A stretch of DNA of 64,000 nucleotides from Burkholderiales bacterium (lineage in GTDB: Bacteria > Pseudomonadota > Gammaproteobacteria > Burkholderiales > SG8-41). The stretch spans positions 1 to 64,000 of the forward strand of contig JADZGE010000021.1 in assembly GCA_020854035.1 (NCBI GenBank), in the 5' to 3' direction. The translations under genes were made by a program, and so were the position numbers. The notes below the pieces were generated by a model. It made no database searches, was not told where the DNA came from, and saw only the letters and a list, made by a program, of their open reading frames with translations. Of this stretch, positions 49,633 through 58,834 are shown in pieces. How positions within the stretch are numbered: position 1 is the stretch's first letter; each line of letters opens with the position of its first letter.

Positions 49633-51525
49633 ATGGTGAAACTCATGGTGCAGGAAACCGGCGACATGAGCCCGCTCGCCAGGCGCTCCGGCGCGGCGCC
49701 CGGGCTCCTTCGCTACGATCGGCCCGCGGAGTATCGTGAATATGCCCTGGTCCGCGACGTCATGGTGCCGATGCGGGACGGGGTCCGGCTTGCGACCGAC
49801 CTCTACTTCCCGGCGAGCGAGGGCAAGCCCGTTGCGGGCAGTTTTCCGGTAATCGTCGACCGGACGCCGTACGACAAGGTACAGCGGGCCCTTGCTGCGA
49901 ACGATCCCGACTTCTTCGCGCGGCGCGGCTATGTCTTCGTGTTCCAGGATTCCCGCGGCCACGGCCGGTCGGAGGGCGAATTCCGGATCTACCTCGATGA
50001 AGGTCGCGACGGCTACGACCTCCTGGAGTGGATCGGGCGGCAACCGTGGTCAAATGGCAAGGTGGGAACCAGCGGCTACTCGTACGACTGCGCCACCCAG
50101 ATGGCGCTCGCGCGCGAGGGAGCGCCGAACCTCGCCGCGATGTTTCCCGCGTTCGGCACGGCCGATTACCACCAGGATACCGAGGCCTGTGGCGGGGCCT
50201 TTCGCCTCGCTCACAACCTCTTCTACAGCCTGCATCATGCGAGAATGGATCGGAACACGCTGGCCGATCCGGTCCTCGCGGCGTCGATCGCCGAGGCCGA
50301 GGAGCACGTCTACGAGTGGTTCAAACGGCCGCTCGCGAAGCACCTCTCGATCTTCGAGCGGCTGCCGAACGTTCAAGCCTGGTACCGCGACTGGATCGAC
50401 CACCAGGATCACGACGATTACTGGAAGCAGAACGGTTACTACTACGAGGGCTGCTACGACCGCTTTGCCGACATCCCGATGTTCTTCTACGGCGGGCTCT
50501 ACGATTTTCTCCTCCGGGGCACGATGGTCAACTACCAGGGCCTCTCGCGCCGCCACCGCTCGCCCACCTACTTCGTCCTCGGACCCTCCTGCCACGGGCC
50601 GGTTCGCGCGCGCAAGACGTGGCAGGGCGACGTCGACTTCGGTCCCGATGCGTACGTCGACTGGAACCACCTCCGGCTCGCGTTCTTCGATCGGGTACTG
50701 AAGGGAATGCCGGTTGCGGTCCTGAACGATGAGCCACGAGTCAGGGTCTTCGTCATGGGTGGCGGCAGCGGTCGCAGGAATCCCGACGGCCGCATGGAGC
50801 ACGGCGGCCGCTGGATCACCGCCGGCGACTGGCCGGTACCCGGCGCGCTCGAAGAGCGGTTGTATCTCCACGGTGACGGCGCCCTTCGGCGGCAGCCGCC
50901 GGTGTTCGGGGTCCCCCCCACAACGTACAGCTATGACCCGGGCAACCCCTGTCCCCAGATTGGCGGCAACTACACCTATCCGTTCAGCACGGGTCCCCAG
51001 GATCAGGTCTGTCGCCCCGGTACGCTCGGCTGCACCGACCATCTGCCGCTCGAGTCGCGGCCGGACGTGCTGAGCTTCCGCACGCCGCCCCTGGAACGGG
51101 CGACCGAGGTCGTCGGACCGCTCGGCGTCACGCTCTACGTCTCCTCGAGCGCGGTCGACACCGACTTCACCGCCAAGTTGATCGACGTGTACCCGCCGAA
51201 CGCGGACTATCCCCGCGGCTACGCGATGATCCTGATCGACGGCATTCGGCGCATGCGCTACCGCAAGTCACTCGAGCGGGCCGAGCTGATGACGCCGGGA
51301 GAGGTATACGAGGTGACGATCGACCTCTGGGCGACCGCGAATCGCTTCGAACGCGGCCACCGGATCCGGCTCGACATCTCGAGCAGCAACTTCCCGACGT
51401 TCGACCCGAATCCGAACACCGGGGAACCCATTGGTTATCACACGCACGCCGTCACGGCCCGAAACACCGTCTTTCATGACGCCGCGCACCCGAGTCACTT
51501 GCTCCTCCAGCTCCTGCCGGCGTGA
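49633..51525 (+). CDS. CocE/NonD-family hydrolase (S15-like alpha/beta hydrolase)
   Basis: The 630-residue protein has the CocE layout: VMVPMRDGVRLATDLYFPAS, the oxyanion region PVIVDRTPYDKV, VFVFQDSRGHGRSEGEFRIY and the nucleophile in VGTSGYSYDCATQMALA. A C-terminal jelly-roll domain follows (LGVTLYVSSSAVDTDFTAKL, GHRIRLDISSSNFPTFDPNP). Family members cleave esters, amides or X-Pro dipeptides. ATG 49645 is an alternative start. It follows the M24-like gene by 21 bases. Confidence 0.9.
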   Translation: MVKLMVQETGDMSPLARRSGAAPGLLRYDRPAEYREYALVRDVMVPMRDGVRLATDLYFPASEGKPVAGSFPVIVDRTPYDKVQRALAANDPDFFARRGYVFVFQDSRGHGRSEGEFRIYLDEGRDGYDLLEWIGRQPWSNGKVGTSGYSYDCATQMALAREGAPNLAAMFPAFGTADYHQDTEACGGAFRLAHNLFYSLHHARMDRNTLADPVLAASIAEAEEHVYEWFKRPLAKHLSIFERLPNVQAWYRDWIDHQDHDDYWKQNGYYYEGCYDRFADIPMFFYGGLYDFLLRGTMVNYQGLSRRHRSPTYFVLGPSCHGPVRARKTWQGDVDFGPDAYVDWNHLRLAFFDRVLKGMPVAVLNDEPRVRVFVMGGGSGRRNPDGRMEHGGRWITAGDWPVPGALEERLYLHGDGALRRQPPVFGVPPTTYSYDPGNPCPQIGGNYTYPFSTGPQDQVCRPGTLGCTDHLPLESRPDVLSFRTPPLERATEVVGPLGVTLYVSSSAVDTDFTAKLIDVYPPNADYPRGYAMILIDGIRRMRYRKSLERAELMTPGEVYEVTIDLWATANRFERGHRIRLDISSSNFPTFDPNPNTGEPIGYHTHAVTARNTVFHDAAHPSHLLLQLLPA

Positions 51526-51570
51526 CTTGAGTTGTCTGTCGTTTCTTCTTTGAATGAGGGATGCGGAAAT

Positions 51571-53013
51571 ATGAACCCGACTGATATTCGCAAGATGGTT
51601 GTGGGCGATCTTTGGACGAACAGCACGGCCTACGAGAACACGGAGTACGTCGTCGACCATTTCGGCAACCGGTTCATGGGGACGGAGAGCGAGAGGAAGG
51701 CGAAGGATCACATCCTGGGTCTCTTTCGCGCCTACGGCCTCGAGAATCCCCGCGAGGAGCCGTACCGCTACACCGGGTGGAAACGCGGCCCCTGCAAGGT
51801 GGAGATGACTTCTCCCGTGCAGCGGGAAATCTGGGCTTTTGCCCACCCTCACTCGGGCTCGACTCCGCCGGGGGGTATCGAAGCGGAGGTTATCGACCTC
51901 GGCAAGGGCGCACAGCAGGATTTCGAGGCCCATGCCGGCAGGATCAAGGGAAAGATCGTCCTGGCGAGCACGGGATGGCATCCGGGCCAGAGCTATTTCC
52001 TCGGTCATCGCGTAGGGAAGCACGGGTGGACGAGCGATGCCGGCGGGGTCGGCCTGATGATCCGGAACGAGACGCCCGGGGGCCTTATCGAGACCGGAAC
52101 GATCGCGACGGGATACCGGAACACGGGAGAAATTCCGGTCGTCGGGTTGTCGTTCGAGACCGGTGCACTCATCGAGCGGCAACTGAAGAAGGGACCGGTA
52201 AACGTCCGGATCGACATGCAGAACGAGGTGAGTCCCGGCACGCTCGGGTGGAACGTCGTGGGCGAGATCACGGGCACGAAGCATCCGGACAGGGTCGTGC
52301 TGGTCGGCGCGCATTTCGACGGCCACGATATCGGGCAGGAAGCGGCGAGCGACGATCTCCTGGGCGCGATGGTGGTGCTGGATGTCGCGAGGGCGCTCGC
52401 CAGGTTCAAGGGAGCCTTCAAGAGGACGATGCGATTCGTCGCCTTCGGCAACGAAGAGTGCCTGACAGTGGGGTCCACCAACTACGTTGCCCAGCATGAA
52501 AACGAGATCGGGAACCTCGACATGATGATAAACGGCGACGGGCTGGGCCGCTGGCCAAACCCTTTCTTCTGCGTCAACAATCCTCCCGAACTCGTCGGGC
52601 CGTTGTCCAGGCTGGTCGGGGAGTGGAAGATCGACGCTGCCGTGGGCGTCTCGGACACCCGGAACCCCGCCTGGTGTACCTCGACGGACAATCATCCATT
52701 CACCATGAAGGGGATCCCCACCATGGTGATCAGTGGACGCGGCCGGGCATCGGCCCTCGGGACCGCCGGGCGTGGGGCCGCGGTGAGAGACCACACGATC
52801 TGTGACACCATGGACAAGATCGACAAGTTCGTCGTCAAGCAGTACGCGATACTGCTCGCCGAACTCCTGGTCGCCCTCGCGCAAAGGGATGAGCCCCTGA
52901 TCAGGCACTCGAGCAAGGAGGAAGTCCTCGACGCGGTGAGGAAGTACGGCTACATCGACGCGCTGAAGGCACAGAGAAGGTGGCACCCGGACTCCACACT
53001 CGGAATCCGGTAG
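51571..53013 (+). CDS. M28-family metallopeptidase
   Basis: From ATG 51571 (GAGGG upstream) the protein has 480 residues. Zinc ligands of M28 are visible: His in VGAHFDGHD, the bridging Asp in ASDDLLGAMVV, Glu pair in FGNEECLTVG, Asp in INGDGLGRW and His in DNHPFTMKG. All five are present, so it should be an active aminopeptidase or carboxypeptidase-like enzyme. No signal peptide is seen. It is the last gene of the peptide operon and ends before a bidirectional terminator. Confidence 0.9.
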   Translation: MNPTDIRKMVVGDLWTNSTAYENTEYVVDHFGNRFMGTESERKAKDHILGLFRAYGLENPREEPYRYTGWKRGPCKVEMTSPVQREIWAFAHPHSGSTPPGGIEAEVIDLGKGAQQDFEAHAGRIKGKIVLASTGWHPGQSYFLGHRVGKHGWTSDAGGVGLMIRNETPGGLIETGTIATGYRNTGEIPVVGLSFETGALIERQLKKGPVNVRIDMQNEVSPGTLGWNVVGEITGTKHPDRVVLVGAHFDGHDIGQEAASDDLLGAMVVLDVARALARFKGAFKRTMRFVAFGNEECLTVGSTNYVAQHENEIGNLDMMINGDGLGRWPNPFFCVNNPPELVGPLSRLVGEWKIDAAVGVSDTRNPAWCTSTDNHPFTMKGIPTMVISGRGRASALGTAGRGAAVRDHTICDTMDKIDKFVVKQYAILLAELLVALAQRDEPLIRHSSKEEVLDAVRKYGYIDALKAQRRWHPDSTLGIR

Positions 53014-53137
53014 TCGCACCCGGTTCGCGGGCGGGGCAACGCCGGCATGGGCGCGCGCGTCCGACGCGAAGTTCGCCGGGTGCCGCGTCGTCGAACCTGG
53101 ACGCAAACGGCGGAATCCCGGTACCGAGTCGATCTTC

Positions 53138-53174
53138 CACGAAAAAAGCGAGCCGGGCGGCTCGCTTTTTCGTG
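53138..53174. terminator. Bidirectional rho-independent terminator
   Basis: CACGAAAAAAGCGAGCC (53138-53154) pairs with GGCTCGCTTTTTCGTG (53159-53174) around GGGC. A-rich and T-rich flanks make it work in both directions. It separates the peptide operon from the convergent pckG. Confidence 0.92.
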
Positions 53175-53189
53175 AACGCGCGCCGGGCG

Positions 53190-55028
53190 CTACAGCGCCT
53201 TCTCGAGCGCCTCGCGCTGCGCGTAGAGTTCCCGCGGCATCCGAGACCTGAGCTTCTCGAATAGCGCCGCGTGATCCGCCACTTCCCGGTGCCACGCTGC
53301 CGGCTCGACGCGGGTCAACTCCGCGAAACGCTCGCGCGTGAAGCCATCCATCCCGCTCCACTCGATGTCCTCGAAGCGGGGATGCAGCCCGAGCGGCGTG
53401 CGCACGGCATCCACCCTCCCCTCGATACGATCCACGATCCACTTCAGCACCCGCATGTTCTCGCCGAAGCCCGGCCAGATGAATTCGCCCTTCGCGTCCT
53501 GGCGGAACCAGTTGACACCGAAGATCCGGGGCGCCTGCGCGATCGACTTGCCCATCCCGAGCCAGTGCGTGAAGTAATCGCCGTAGTGGTAGCCGCAGAA
53601 AGGCAGCATCGCGAAGGGATCGCGCCGCACGACGCCCACCTCGCCGACGCTCGCCGCCGTGGTCTCGGAGGCCATGGTCGCCGCGAGGTAGACCCCGTGG
53701 GCCCAGTCGAACGCCTCGGTGACGAGCGGCACCGCGGTGGCGCGGCGCCCGCCGAAAAGAAATGCGCTGATCGGCACGCCCGCGGGATTCTCCCAGTCGG
53801 GATCCACCGACGGGATCTGCGCGCAGCTCATCGTGAAGCGCGCGTTGGGATGCGCCGCCTTGCGACCCGAGCCCGGCGTCCACGGCTTGCCCTGCCAGTC
53901 GGTGAGTTCCTTCGGCGGCTCCTTCGTCAGCCCCTCCCACCACACGTCGCCATCGGGCGCGAGCGCCACGTTGGTGAAGATGGTGTCGTGCGCGACCGCC
54001 CTGAGGCAGTTCGGATTCGTGGTCTCGGAAGTTCCCGGCGCGACGCCGAACGCCCCCGCTTCCGGGTTGATCGCGCGCAGGCGCCCGTCCTTCCCGGGCT
54101 TGATCCAGGCGATGTCCTCGCCGACCGTCGTTATCTTCCAGCCCCTGTCCCTGAAGACCCGCGGCGGCACCAGCATGGCGAGGTTGGTCTTGCCGCACGC
54201 GCTCGGAAAAGCGGCCGCGATGTAGTGCTTCTTCTTCTCCGGGGACTCGATACCGAGGATCAGCATGTGCTCCGCGAGCCAGCCCTGCTCCTTCGCCATG
54301 ATCGAGGCGATGCGCAGCGCGAGGCACTTCTTGCCGAGGAGCGCGTTGCCACCGTAGCCGCTGCCGAAGGACCAGATTTCCTTCGTCTCCGGGTAGTGGA
54401 CGATGTACTTGTGCTCCCGGTTGCTCGGCCAGCGCGAGTCCTTCTGCCCCGGCGCGAGCGGCGCGCCCACGGAATGCACGCACGGCACGAAATAGCCGTC
54501 GCGTCCGAGCAGGTCGAGTACCTTCCGTCCCATGCGCGTCATGAGTTTCATGTTCGCCACGACGTAGGGCGAATCCGTCAGCTCGACACCGATGTGGGCG
54601 ATCGGGGAACCGAGCGGTCCCATGCTGAACGGGATGACGTACATGGTGCGCCCGCGCATGCAGCCATCGAAGAGTCTGCCGAGCGTCGCGCGCATCTCGC
54701 CGGGGGCGACCCAGTTGTTGTTCGGGCCGGCGTCCTCGCGCTCCCTGCTGCACACGAACGTGCGCTCTTCCATGCGTGCAACGTCGTCCGGGTCGGAACG
54801 GGCGAGGAACGAGCCGGGCCGCTTCGTCTCGTTGAGCTTCACGAGCATCCCGGAAGCCACCATATCGGCGCACAGCCGGTCGTACTCTTCCTCGGAGCCG
54901 TCGCACCATTCGATGCGCTCGGGCCTCGTGAGACTCGCGATCTCCGTGACCCACGCCTTCAGGCGCGCGTGGTCGGCCGGGCATTCGCTGGACCGGGCAG
55001 GGTGCGCGGCCGTGGCGGGGTGGTTCAT
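53190..55028 (-). CDS. pckG: Phosphoenolpyruvate carboxykinase (GTP)
   Basis: The 612-residue protein from ATG 55028 (GAGAGGAAG upstream) is a full-length GTP-type PEPCK. It has the signature [13 protein letters not shown] (P-loop), the substrate-binding region [38 protein letters not shown] and [12 protein letters not shown]. It converts oxaloacetate and GTP to PEP, GDP and CO2 for gluconeogenesis, consistent with a life on organic acids. Its leader holds a terminator-like hairpin. Confidence 0.97.
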   Translation of the reverse strand: MNHPATAAHPARSSECPADHARLKAWVTEIASLTRPERIEWCDGSEEEYDRLCADMVASGMLVKLNETKRPGSFLARSDPDDVARMEERTFVCSREREDAGPNNNWVAPGEMRATLGRLFDGCMRGRTMYVIPFSMGPLGSPIAHIGVELTDSPYVVANMKLMTRMGRKVLDLLGRDGYFVPCVHSVGAPLAPGQKDSRWPSNREHKYIVHYPETKEIWSFGSGYGGNALLGKKCLALRIASIMAKEQGWLAEHMLILGIESPEKKKHYIAAAFPSACGKTNLAMLVPPRVFRDRGWKITTVGEDIAWIKPGKDGRLRAINPEAGAFGVAPGTSETTNPNCLRAVAHDTIFTNVALAPDGDVWWEGLTKEPPKELTDWQGKPWTPGSGRKAAHPNARFTMSCAQIPSVDPDWENPAGVPISAFLFGGRRATAVPLVTEAFDWAHGVYLAATMASETTAASVGEVGVVRRDPFAMLPFCGYHYGDYFTHWLGMGKSIAQAPRIFGVNWFRQDAKGEFIWPGFGENMRVLKWIVDRIEGRVDAVRTPLGLHPRFEDIEWSGMDGFTRERFAELTRVEPAAWHREVADHAALFEKLRSRMPRELYAQREALEKAL

Positions 55029-55402
55029 CGGACTTCCTCTCCGTTTCGATCTTCCAAAACAAAAGGCAAAGCCGCTCGTCCGCCGCTTTGCCGTCGAAAA
55101 ATTGTACACGAAAAGCGCCGCGTTGATGTCACGGGCGCGCCACCCGCAACCAATTTGGTCGCGTCGCGATCCATGAAAATGCTGCGCCGCAGCGGAGACA
55201 CATCCACCCGAGACCATTGCCCGGACGGCGTGGAAATGCGGAAGAATACGCAGCCCGCGCTCCTCCCGCACCCCAACGCCCGCCTTGTCAACGTGTGCCG
55301 CGACCTCGTCCTCCCTTTTCGCAGCAAGTCGCGTGCCAGTCCACTCCGGGCAGACGGCCGGCGCGCGGATGGCGCTCCTTCGCGGCGGCGCATGATTTCC
55401 GC
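55029..55402. other. Divergent intergenic region between pckG and the MFS gene
   Basis: No gene is seen. The pckG side has a hairpin (55065-55092) and a -10-like TACAAT. The MFS side has no clear promoter. Confidence 0.5.
55056..55106 (-). promoter_or_regulatory. pckG leader: candidate -10 and terminator-like hairpin
   Basis: On the minus strand TACAAT (complement of 55101-55106) could be a -10. GGCAAAGC (55092-55085) then pairs with GCTTTGCC (55072-55065), followed by TTTTGTTTT (55064-55056), all within the leader and 28 bases before the ATG. There is no upstream minus-strand gene for it to terminate, so attenuation or 5'-end protection of pckG mRNA is possible. Confidence 0.5.
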
Positions 55403-56635
55403 ATGACCGGGTCCGTTCGTTTCCTGCCGCCCGGCACGCTCCCCGACGCAAAACTGATCCTCGCGGCGCGCGCGCTGCGTGCGTTCGGCGACGGCTTCGT
55501 GAGCCTGCTGCTGCCCTACTACCTGACGCTCGCCGGGCTCTCGGCGGTCGAGGTGGGCCTGCTCGTCACCGGCACGCTGCTCGGCTCGGGCGTCATGACG
55601 CTCGGCGTCGGCCTTGCCGCCCACCGTTTCCGCTCCCGGGCGCTGCTCATGGCGGCGGCACTCCTCATGGCCGCAACCGGCATCGCGCTCGCCGGCTTCA
55701 GCGAGTTCTGGCCGCTGCTCCTCGTCGCGTGCATAGGCACGCTCAACCCCTCCAGTGGCGATACGACGCTCTTCGTCCCGCTCGAGCATTCCCTCCTCGC
55801 GCAGGCGGTCGCGCCCGCATCGCGCACGGCGCTCTTCGCACGCTACAGTCTCGTTGGCGCGCTCGTCGCGGCGCTCGGCGCGCAGTCCGCCGTCGTGCCC
55901 GATATCATGACCGGGCTCTTCGACATCCCGCCTCGCACGGCCCTGCAGGCCATGTTCGTCATCTACGGCGCCCTGGGAATCACGGCGTTCGCGCTCTACC
56001 GGCGGCTGCCCGCGGCGCCGCGGCTCTCACCGGCCGAGCGCCCCGCGCCGCTCGGACAATCGAAGCGCACCGTCTACACGCTCGCGGCGCTCTTCAGCCT
56101 CGACGCGTTCGGCGGCGGGTTCGTCGTGCAGTCGCTGCTCGCGCTCTGGCTCTACGAGCGCTTCGGGCTGTCCGTCGCCGCCGCGGGAACGATTTTCTTC
56201 TGGACCGGCGTGCTCACCGCATTCTCGCATCTCGCCGCCGCCCGCCTCGCGAGCCGCATCGGGCTCATCAACACGATGGTATACACCCATCTGCCTTCGA
56301 ACGTCTTCTGCATCCTCGTCCCGTTCATGCCGGACCTGCCGCTCGCCGTGCTGCTTCTCTTCCTGCGCGCCGCCCTCTCGTCGATGGATGTTCCCGCGCG
56401 CACGTCGTACGTGATGGCCGTGGTGTCACCGTCCGAGCGAGCCGCCGCGGCAAGCGTCACCACGGTGCCGCGGAGCCTGGCGGCCGCGGTGAGTCCGGCA
56501 TTCGCCGGCTACCTCCTCGCCGCGTCGAGCTTCGGCTGGCCGCTCGTGATCTGTGGCGCGCTGAAGATCGTCTACGACCTCCTGCTCCTCGGGATGTTCA
56601 GGAAGGTCAAGCCGCCGGAGGAACGGCAAGGATGA
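55403..56635 (+). CDS. MFS transporter
   Basis: From ATG 55403 the protein has 410 residues and about 12 predicted membrane segments, for example [40 protein letters not shown] and [20 protein letters not shown]. No substrate motif is recognised. It is divergent from pckG and convergent with the small gene at 56678. Confidence 0.85.
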   Translation: MTGSVRFLPPGTLPDAKLILAARALRAFGDGFVSLLLPYYLTLAGLSAVEVGLLVTGTLLGSGVMTLGVGLAAHRFRSRALLMAAALLMAATGIALAGFSEFWPLLLVACIGTLNPSSGDTTLFVPLEHSLLAQAVAPASRTALFARYSLVGALVAALGAQSAVVPDIMTGLFDIPPRTALQAMFVIYGALGITAFALYRRLPAAPRLSPAERPAPLGQSKRTVYTLAALFSLDAFGGGFVVQSLLALWLYERFGLSVAAAGTIFFWTGVLTAFSHLAAARLASRIGLINTMVYTHLPSNVFCILVPFMPDLPLAVLLLFLRAALSSMDVPARTSYVMAVVSPSERAAAASVTTVPRSLAAAVSPAFAGYLLAASSFGWPLVICGALKIVYDLLLLGMFRKVKPPEERQG

Positions 56636-56677
56636 AGGCGGCGGGATCGGCGACCGGGCTCCCGCGGCGATCCGCGG

Positions 56678-57061
56678 TTACCCCTGCGAACCGGGCTGCG
56701 CCGATTCGTACTGCTTCTCGACCTGCGCGATCATCCGGTCGATCTCCTGTTCGACCAGCTGCTTGATTTCCCCGTCGTCCGGATAGCACAGGAGCCAGAG
56801 GTCGGGAAACTCGCCGTACACCGAGTGCATGCGGCCGAGCACGAGGCGCCGCGGCTCGTCCTCCACGGTCTGCTTCAGCAGGAATTCGTGACCCTTGTCC
56901 CAGTAGATGGTCAGCGTGTCGACGGCAAGACTCGTGCGCAGCAGCCGGACGACGAACTCGAAGCGGATCGCGTGCATACCCTTCGAGCGCAGCGGGATGA
57001 TCCGGTGCGCCGGCAACTGCACGCCCGAACGCAGCGCCGCGATCTCTTCACGCGATGGCAT
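56678..57061 (-). CDS. Conserved-looking hypothetical protein
   Basis: I chose ATG 57061, giving 127 residues (MPSREEIAALRSGVQLPAHR). The protein is mixed alpha/beta and hydrophilic with a charged C-terminal helix (EIKQLVEQEIDRMIAQVEKQ). No domain is recognised. It is followed by the MFS gene on the other strand. The upstream extension to 57202 looks non-coding. Confidence 0.55.
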   Translation of the reverse strand: MPSREEIAALRSGVQLPAHRIIPLRSKGMHAIRFEFVVRLLRTSLAVDTLTIYWDKGHEFLLKQTVEDEPRRLVLGRMHSVYGEFPDLWLLCYPDDGEIKQLVEQEIDRMIAQVEKQYESAQPGSQG

Positions 57062-57146
57062 CTTGTCCCGGGGCGAGCTGGCGATGAGCGTCCGACAGGA
57101 TCGTAGCGTAGCCAATCCGGGCCCGGTAGACAAATCTCCCGTCTCG

Positions 57147-57605
57147 TCAGGTTTCACGCGGCCCCCCTGCCGCGCGCGCCGCGGACCAGCGCAACCAGGC
57201 ACGCAGCCGCCGGAACTCGCTCGCGTCCACGTTGTCCGGAACCAGCACGACGTGGCGCGGCCGCCGCGCGCCGCCCGCGCCGAGGTTGAGCACGGTGAGC
57301 CAGGGCGAGACGTAGCTCGACCCCAGGATTTCCGCTTCGCGCCATCGGCCGGCCCGCTCGCGGAACGCGAGTGTACCGGCGTCCTTCGTTTCCAGCTCGA
57401 CGATCGCGACCGCTCCGCGCAGTGCGGCCCGGCTCCACTCCATCCAGGCGAGGCTGGCGAAAATGGCGCCCGTGAGCACGGCCTTGGCCGTCACGGCGAG
57501 CGGCACGAGCCAGATCGACAAGGCCGCGCCCGCGTGGATCAGCAGGAGCATGGCCGCGAGCAGCACGGAAGGACCTACCCGGACCCGGTGTACGGCGGCG
57601 GTCAT
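57147..57605 (-). CDS. YgfX-like inner-membrane protein
   Basis: The 152-residue protein has two N-terminal membrane segments (SVLLAAMLLLIHAGAALSIW; PLAVTAKAVLTGAIFASLAW). A cytoplasmic part has VELETKDAGTLAFRER, SSYVSPWLTVLNL and VLVPDNVDASEFRRLRAWLR. This is the YgfX (CptA) pattern, whose E. coli member is described as a toxin-like partner of SdhE and is linked to cytoskeletal proteins. No sdhE is adjacent. It lies 22 bases after the glycosyltransferase stop. Confidence 0.65.
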   Translation of the reverse strand: MTAAVHRVRVGPSVLLAAMLLLIHAGAALSIWLVPLAVTAKAVLTGAIFASLAWMEWSRAALRGAVAIVELETKDAGTLAFRERAGRWREAEILGSSYVSPWLTVLNLGAGGARRPRHVVLVPDNVDASEFRRLRAWLRWSAARAAGGPRET

Positions 57606-57627
57606 GCCCTGTTAACGCGGGGCCCGG

Positions 57628-58818
57628 TTACCCGATGACAGAACGTATGCGCGCCGCGGCCGTCGCGACGGCCTTGTCCGGGTGAAATCCCGCGTGCCGC
57701 GCCGCGAATTCACGTGCGGCATTCCCGGGTGCCGGATCGGAGAGCGCCCGTGCGATGCCCCTGCTCACCACTGGCAGGCTCCGGTCGCCGCCGATCAGGG
57801 CCGCCACCCCCACCGCTTCCGCGCGCCGGGCATGCAGATACTGCTCGACGGTATGCGGTGCGATGAGCAACGGTATCCCGCCGGCAAGCGCGGCACACAG
57901 GAGTCCGTGCCCGCCATACGTGAGCACGAGCCCTGCTTCCGCCAGCACCGGCGCGAGCTCGACCGCGTGTGTTGCGATGCACAAACGATCGGAGGAGCAG
58001 GTGCGCGCGAGTGCCGTCTTCAGCCCTGGAAATACGCAAATCGTGCTGGCATCGGCGAGCGCCAGCGCCTGCACGATCTTGCCTGCACCGGGAACATCCC
58101 CGCGAAGATAGGCGAAGATGCGTCGCGCGGCGGACGCGGGCCACCGTGGCCGTTCTCCGTGCGATTGCCCGTAGATCGGACCCACGTATTCCTCCCCCGC
58201 GCGCAATCCGAAGGGATCCAGTTCCGGGAACGTGGCGAGGAGCCGGGCTTCGCTGCGAAACAGGTCCGCGAGGCAACTCAGCTCGGGCCCGTGGTGCGAG
58301 CGGAGCACGCGGTTCATCACTTCGGTCACGTGATGCTCGGAACGCGCGAGCCGCGTCCGTGGAATGTCCTCCCACGGACGAATCGACGGCATGGGGCTTG
58401 CAAGCGGCGGGATGGAAAAGCCGCTTCCCACCTGCACGCTCGGCACCCCGAGTATCCGGCCCGCGACAAGCGCTCCGGGCGCGTAGTCGGCCACGATCAC
58501 GTTCGCGCCGAAAGTACGGGCGAGGTTGACCCAGCCGGCAATGAGTCCGCGCGCGCTCGAAGGATCGGCATAGCCCTCGAACGCGAGCATCTCGGCGTGA
58601 TTGGCGGGCGGTGCGGGCACTCGCCGGTGCCGCAGCAGCACGGGCGCCTGCACGAACTCCAGGTGCAGCGGCCCGAGGACCTCGGCCGCCCCGGGAAGAT
58701 CTCGCGCCGCGAAGAGCAGCCGGTGCCCGGCCGCCCGCAACGGCATGGCGATGGCCGCGAGCTGCGCGAGGTGGCCGAAATGCGCGCCCAGCTCCCAGGC
58801 CATCAGGATCCGGCTCAT
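57628..58818 (-). CDS. UGT/MGT-type glycosyltransferase
   Basis: From ATG 58818 the protein has 396 residues. It has an N-terminal WELGAHFGHLAQLAAIAMPL and a C-terminal nucleotide-sugar region (VLTYGGHGLLCAALAGGIPL, IAPHTVEQYLHARRAEAVGV), typical of GT-B glycosyltransferases of the GT1/MGT group. It follows the HlyD-like gene by 16 bases, so it is in the same operon as the secretion genes and may glycosylate the exported product. Donor and acceptor are unknown. Confidence 0.82.
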   Translation of the reverse strand: MSRILMAWELGAHFGHLAQLAAIAMPLRAAGHRLLFAARDLPGAAEVLGPLHLEFVQAPVLLRHRRVPAPPANHAEMLAFEGYADPSSARGLIAGWVNLARTFGANVIVADYAPGALVAGRILGVPSVQVGSGFSIPPLASPMPSIRPWEDIPRTRLARSEHHVTEVMNRVLRSHHGPELSCLADLFRSEARLLATFPELDPFGLRAGEEYVGPIYGQSHGERPRWPASAARRIFAYLRGDVPGAGKIVQALALADASTICVFPGLKTALARTCSSDRLCIATHAVELAPVLAEAGLVLTYGGHGLLCAALAGGIPLLIAPHTVEQYLHARRAEAVGVAALIGGDRSLPVVSRGIARALSDPAPGNAAREFAARHAGFHPDKAVATAAARIRSVIG

Positions 58819-58834
58819 CGCGCCCGTCATGCCG

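Noticed and set aside
51268-55062. A 1264-codon open frame on the minus strand
   Set aside because: It overlaps pckG in a different frame and is antisense to M28; composition is typical of a GC shadow.
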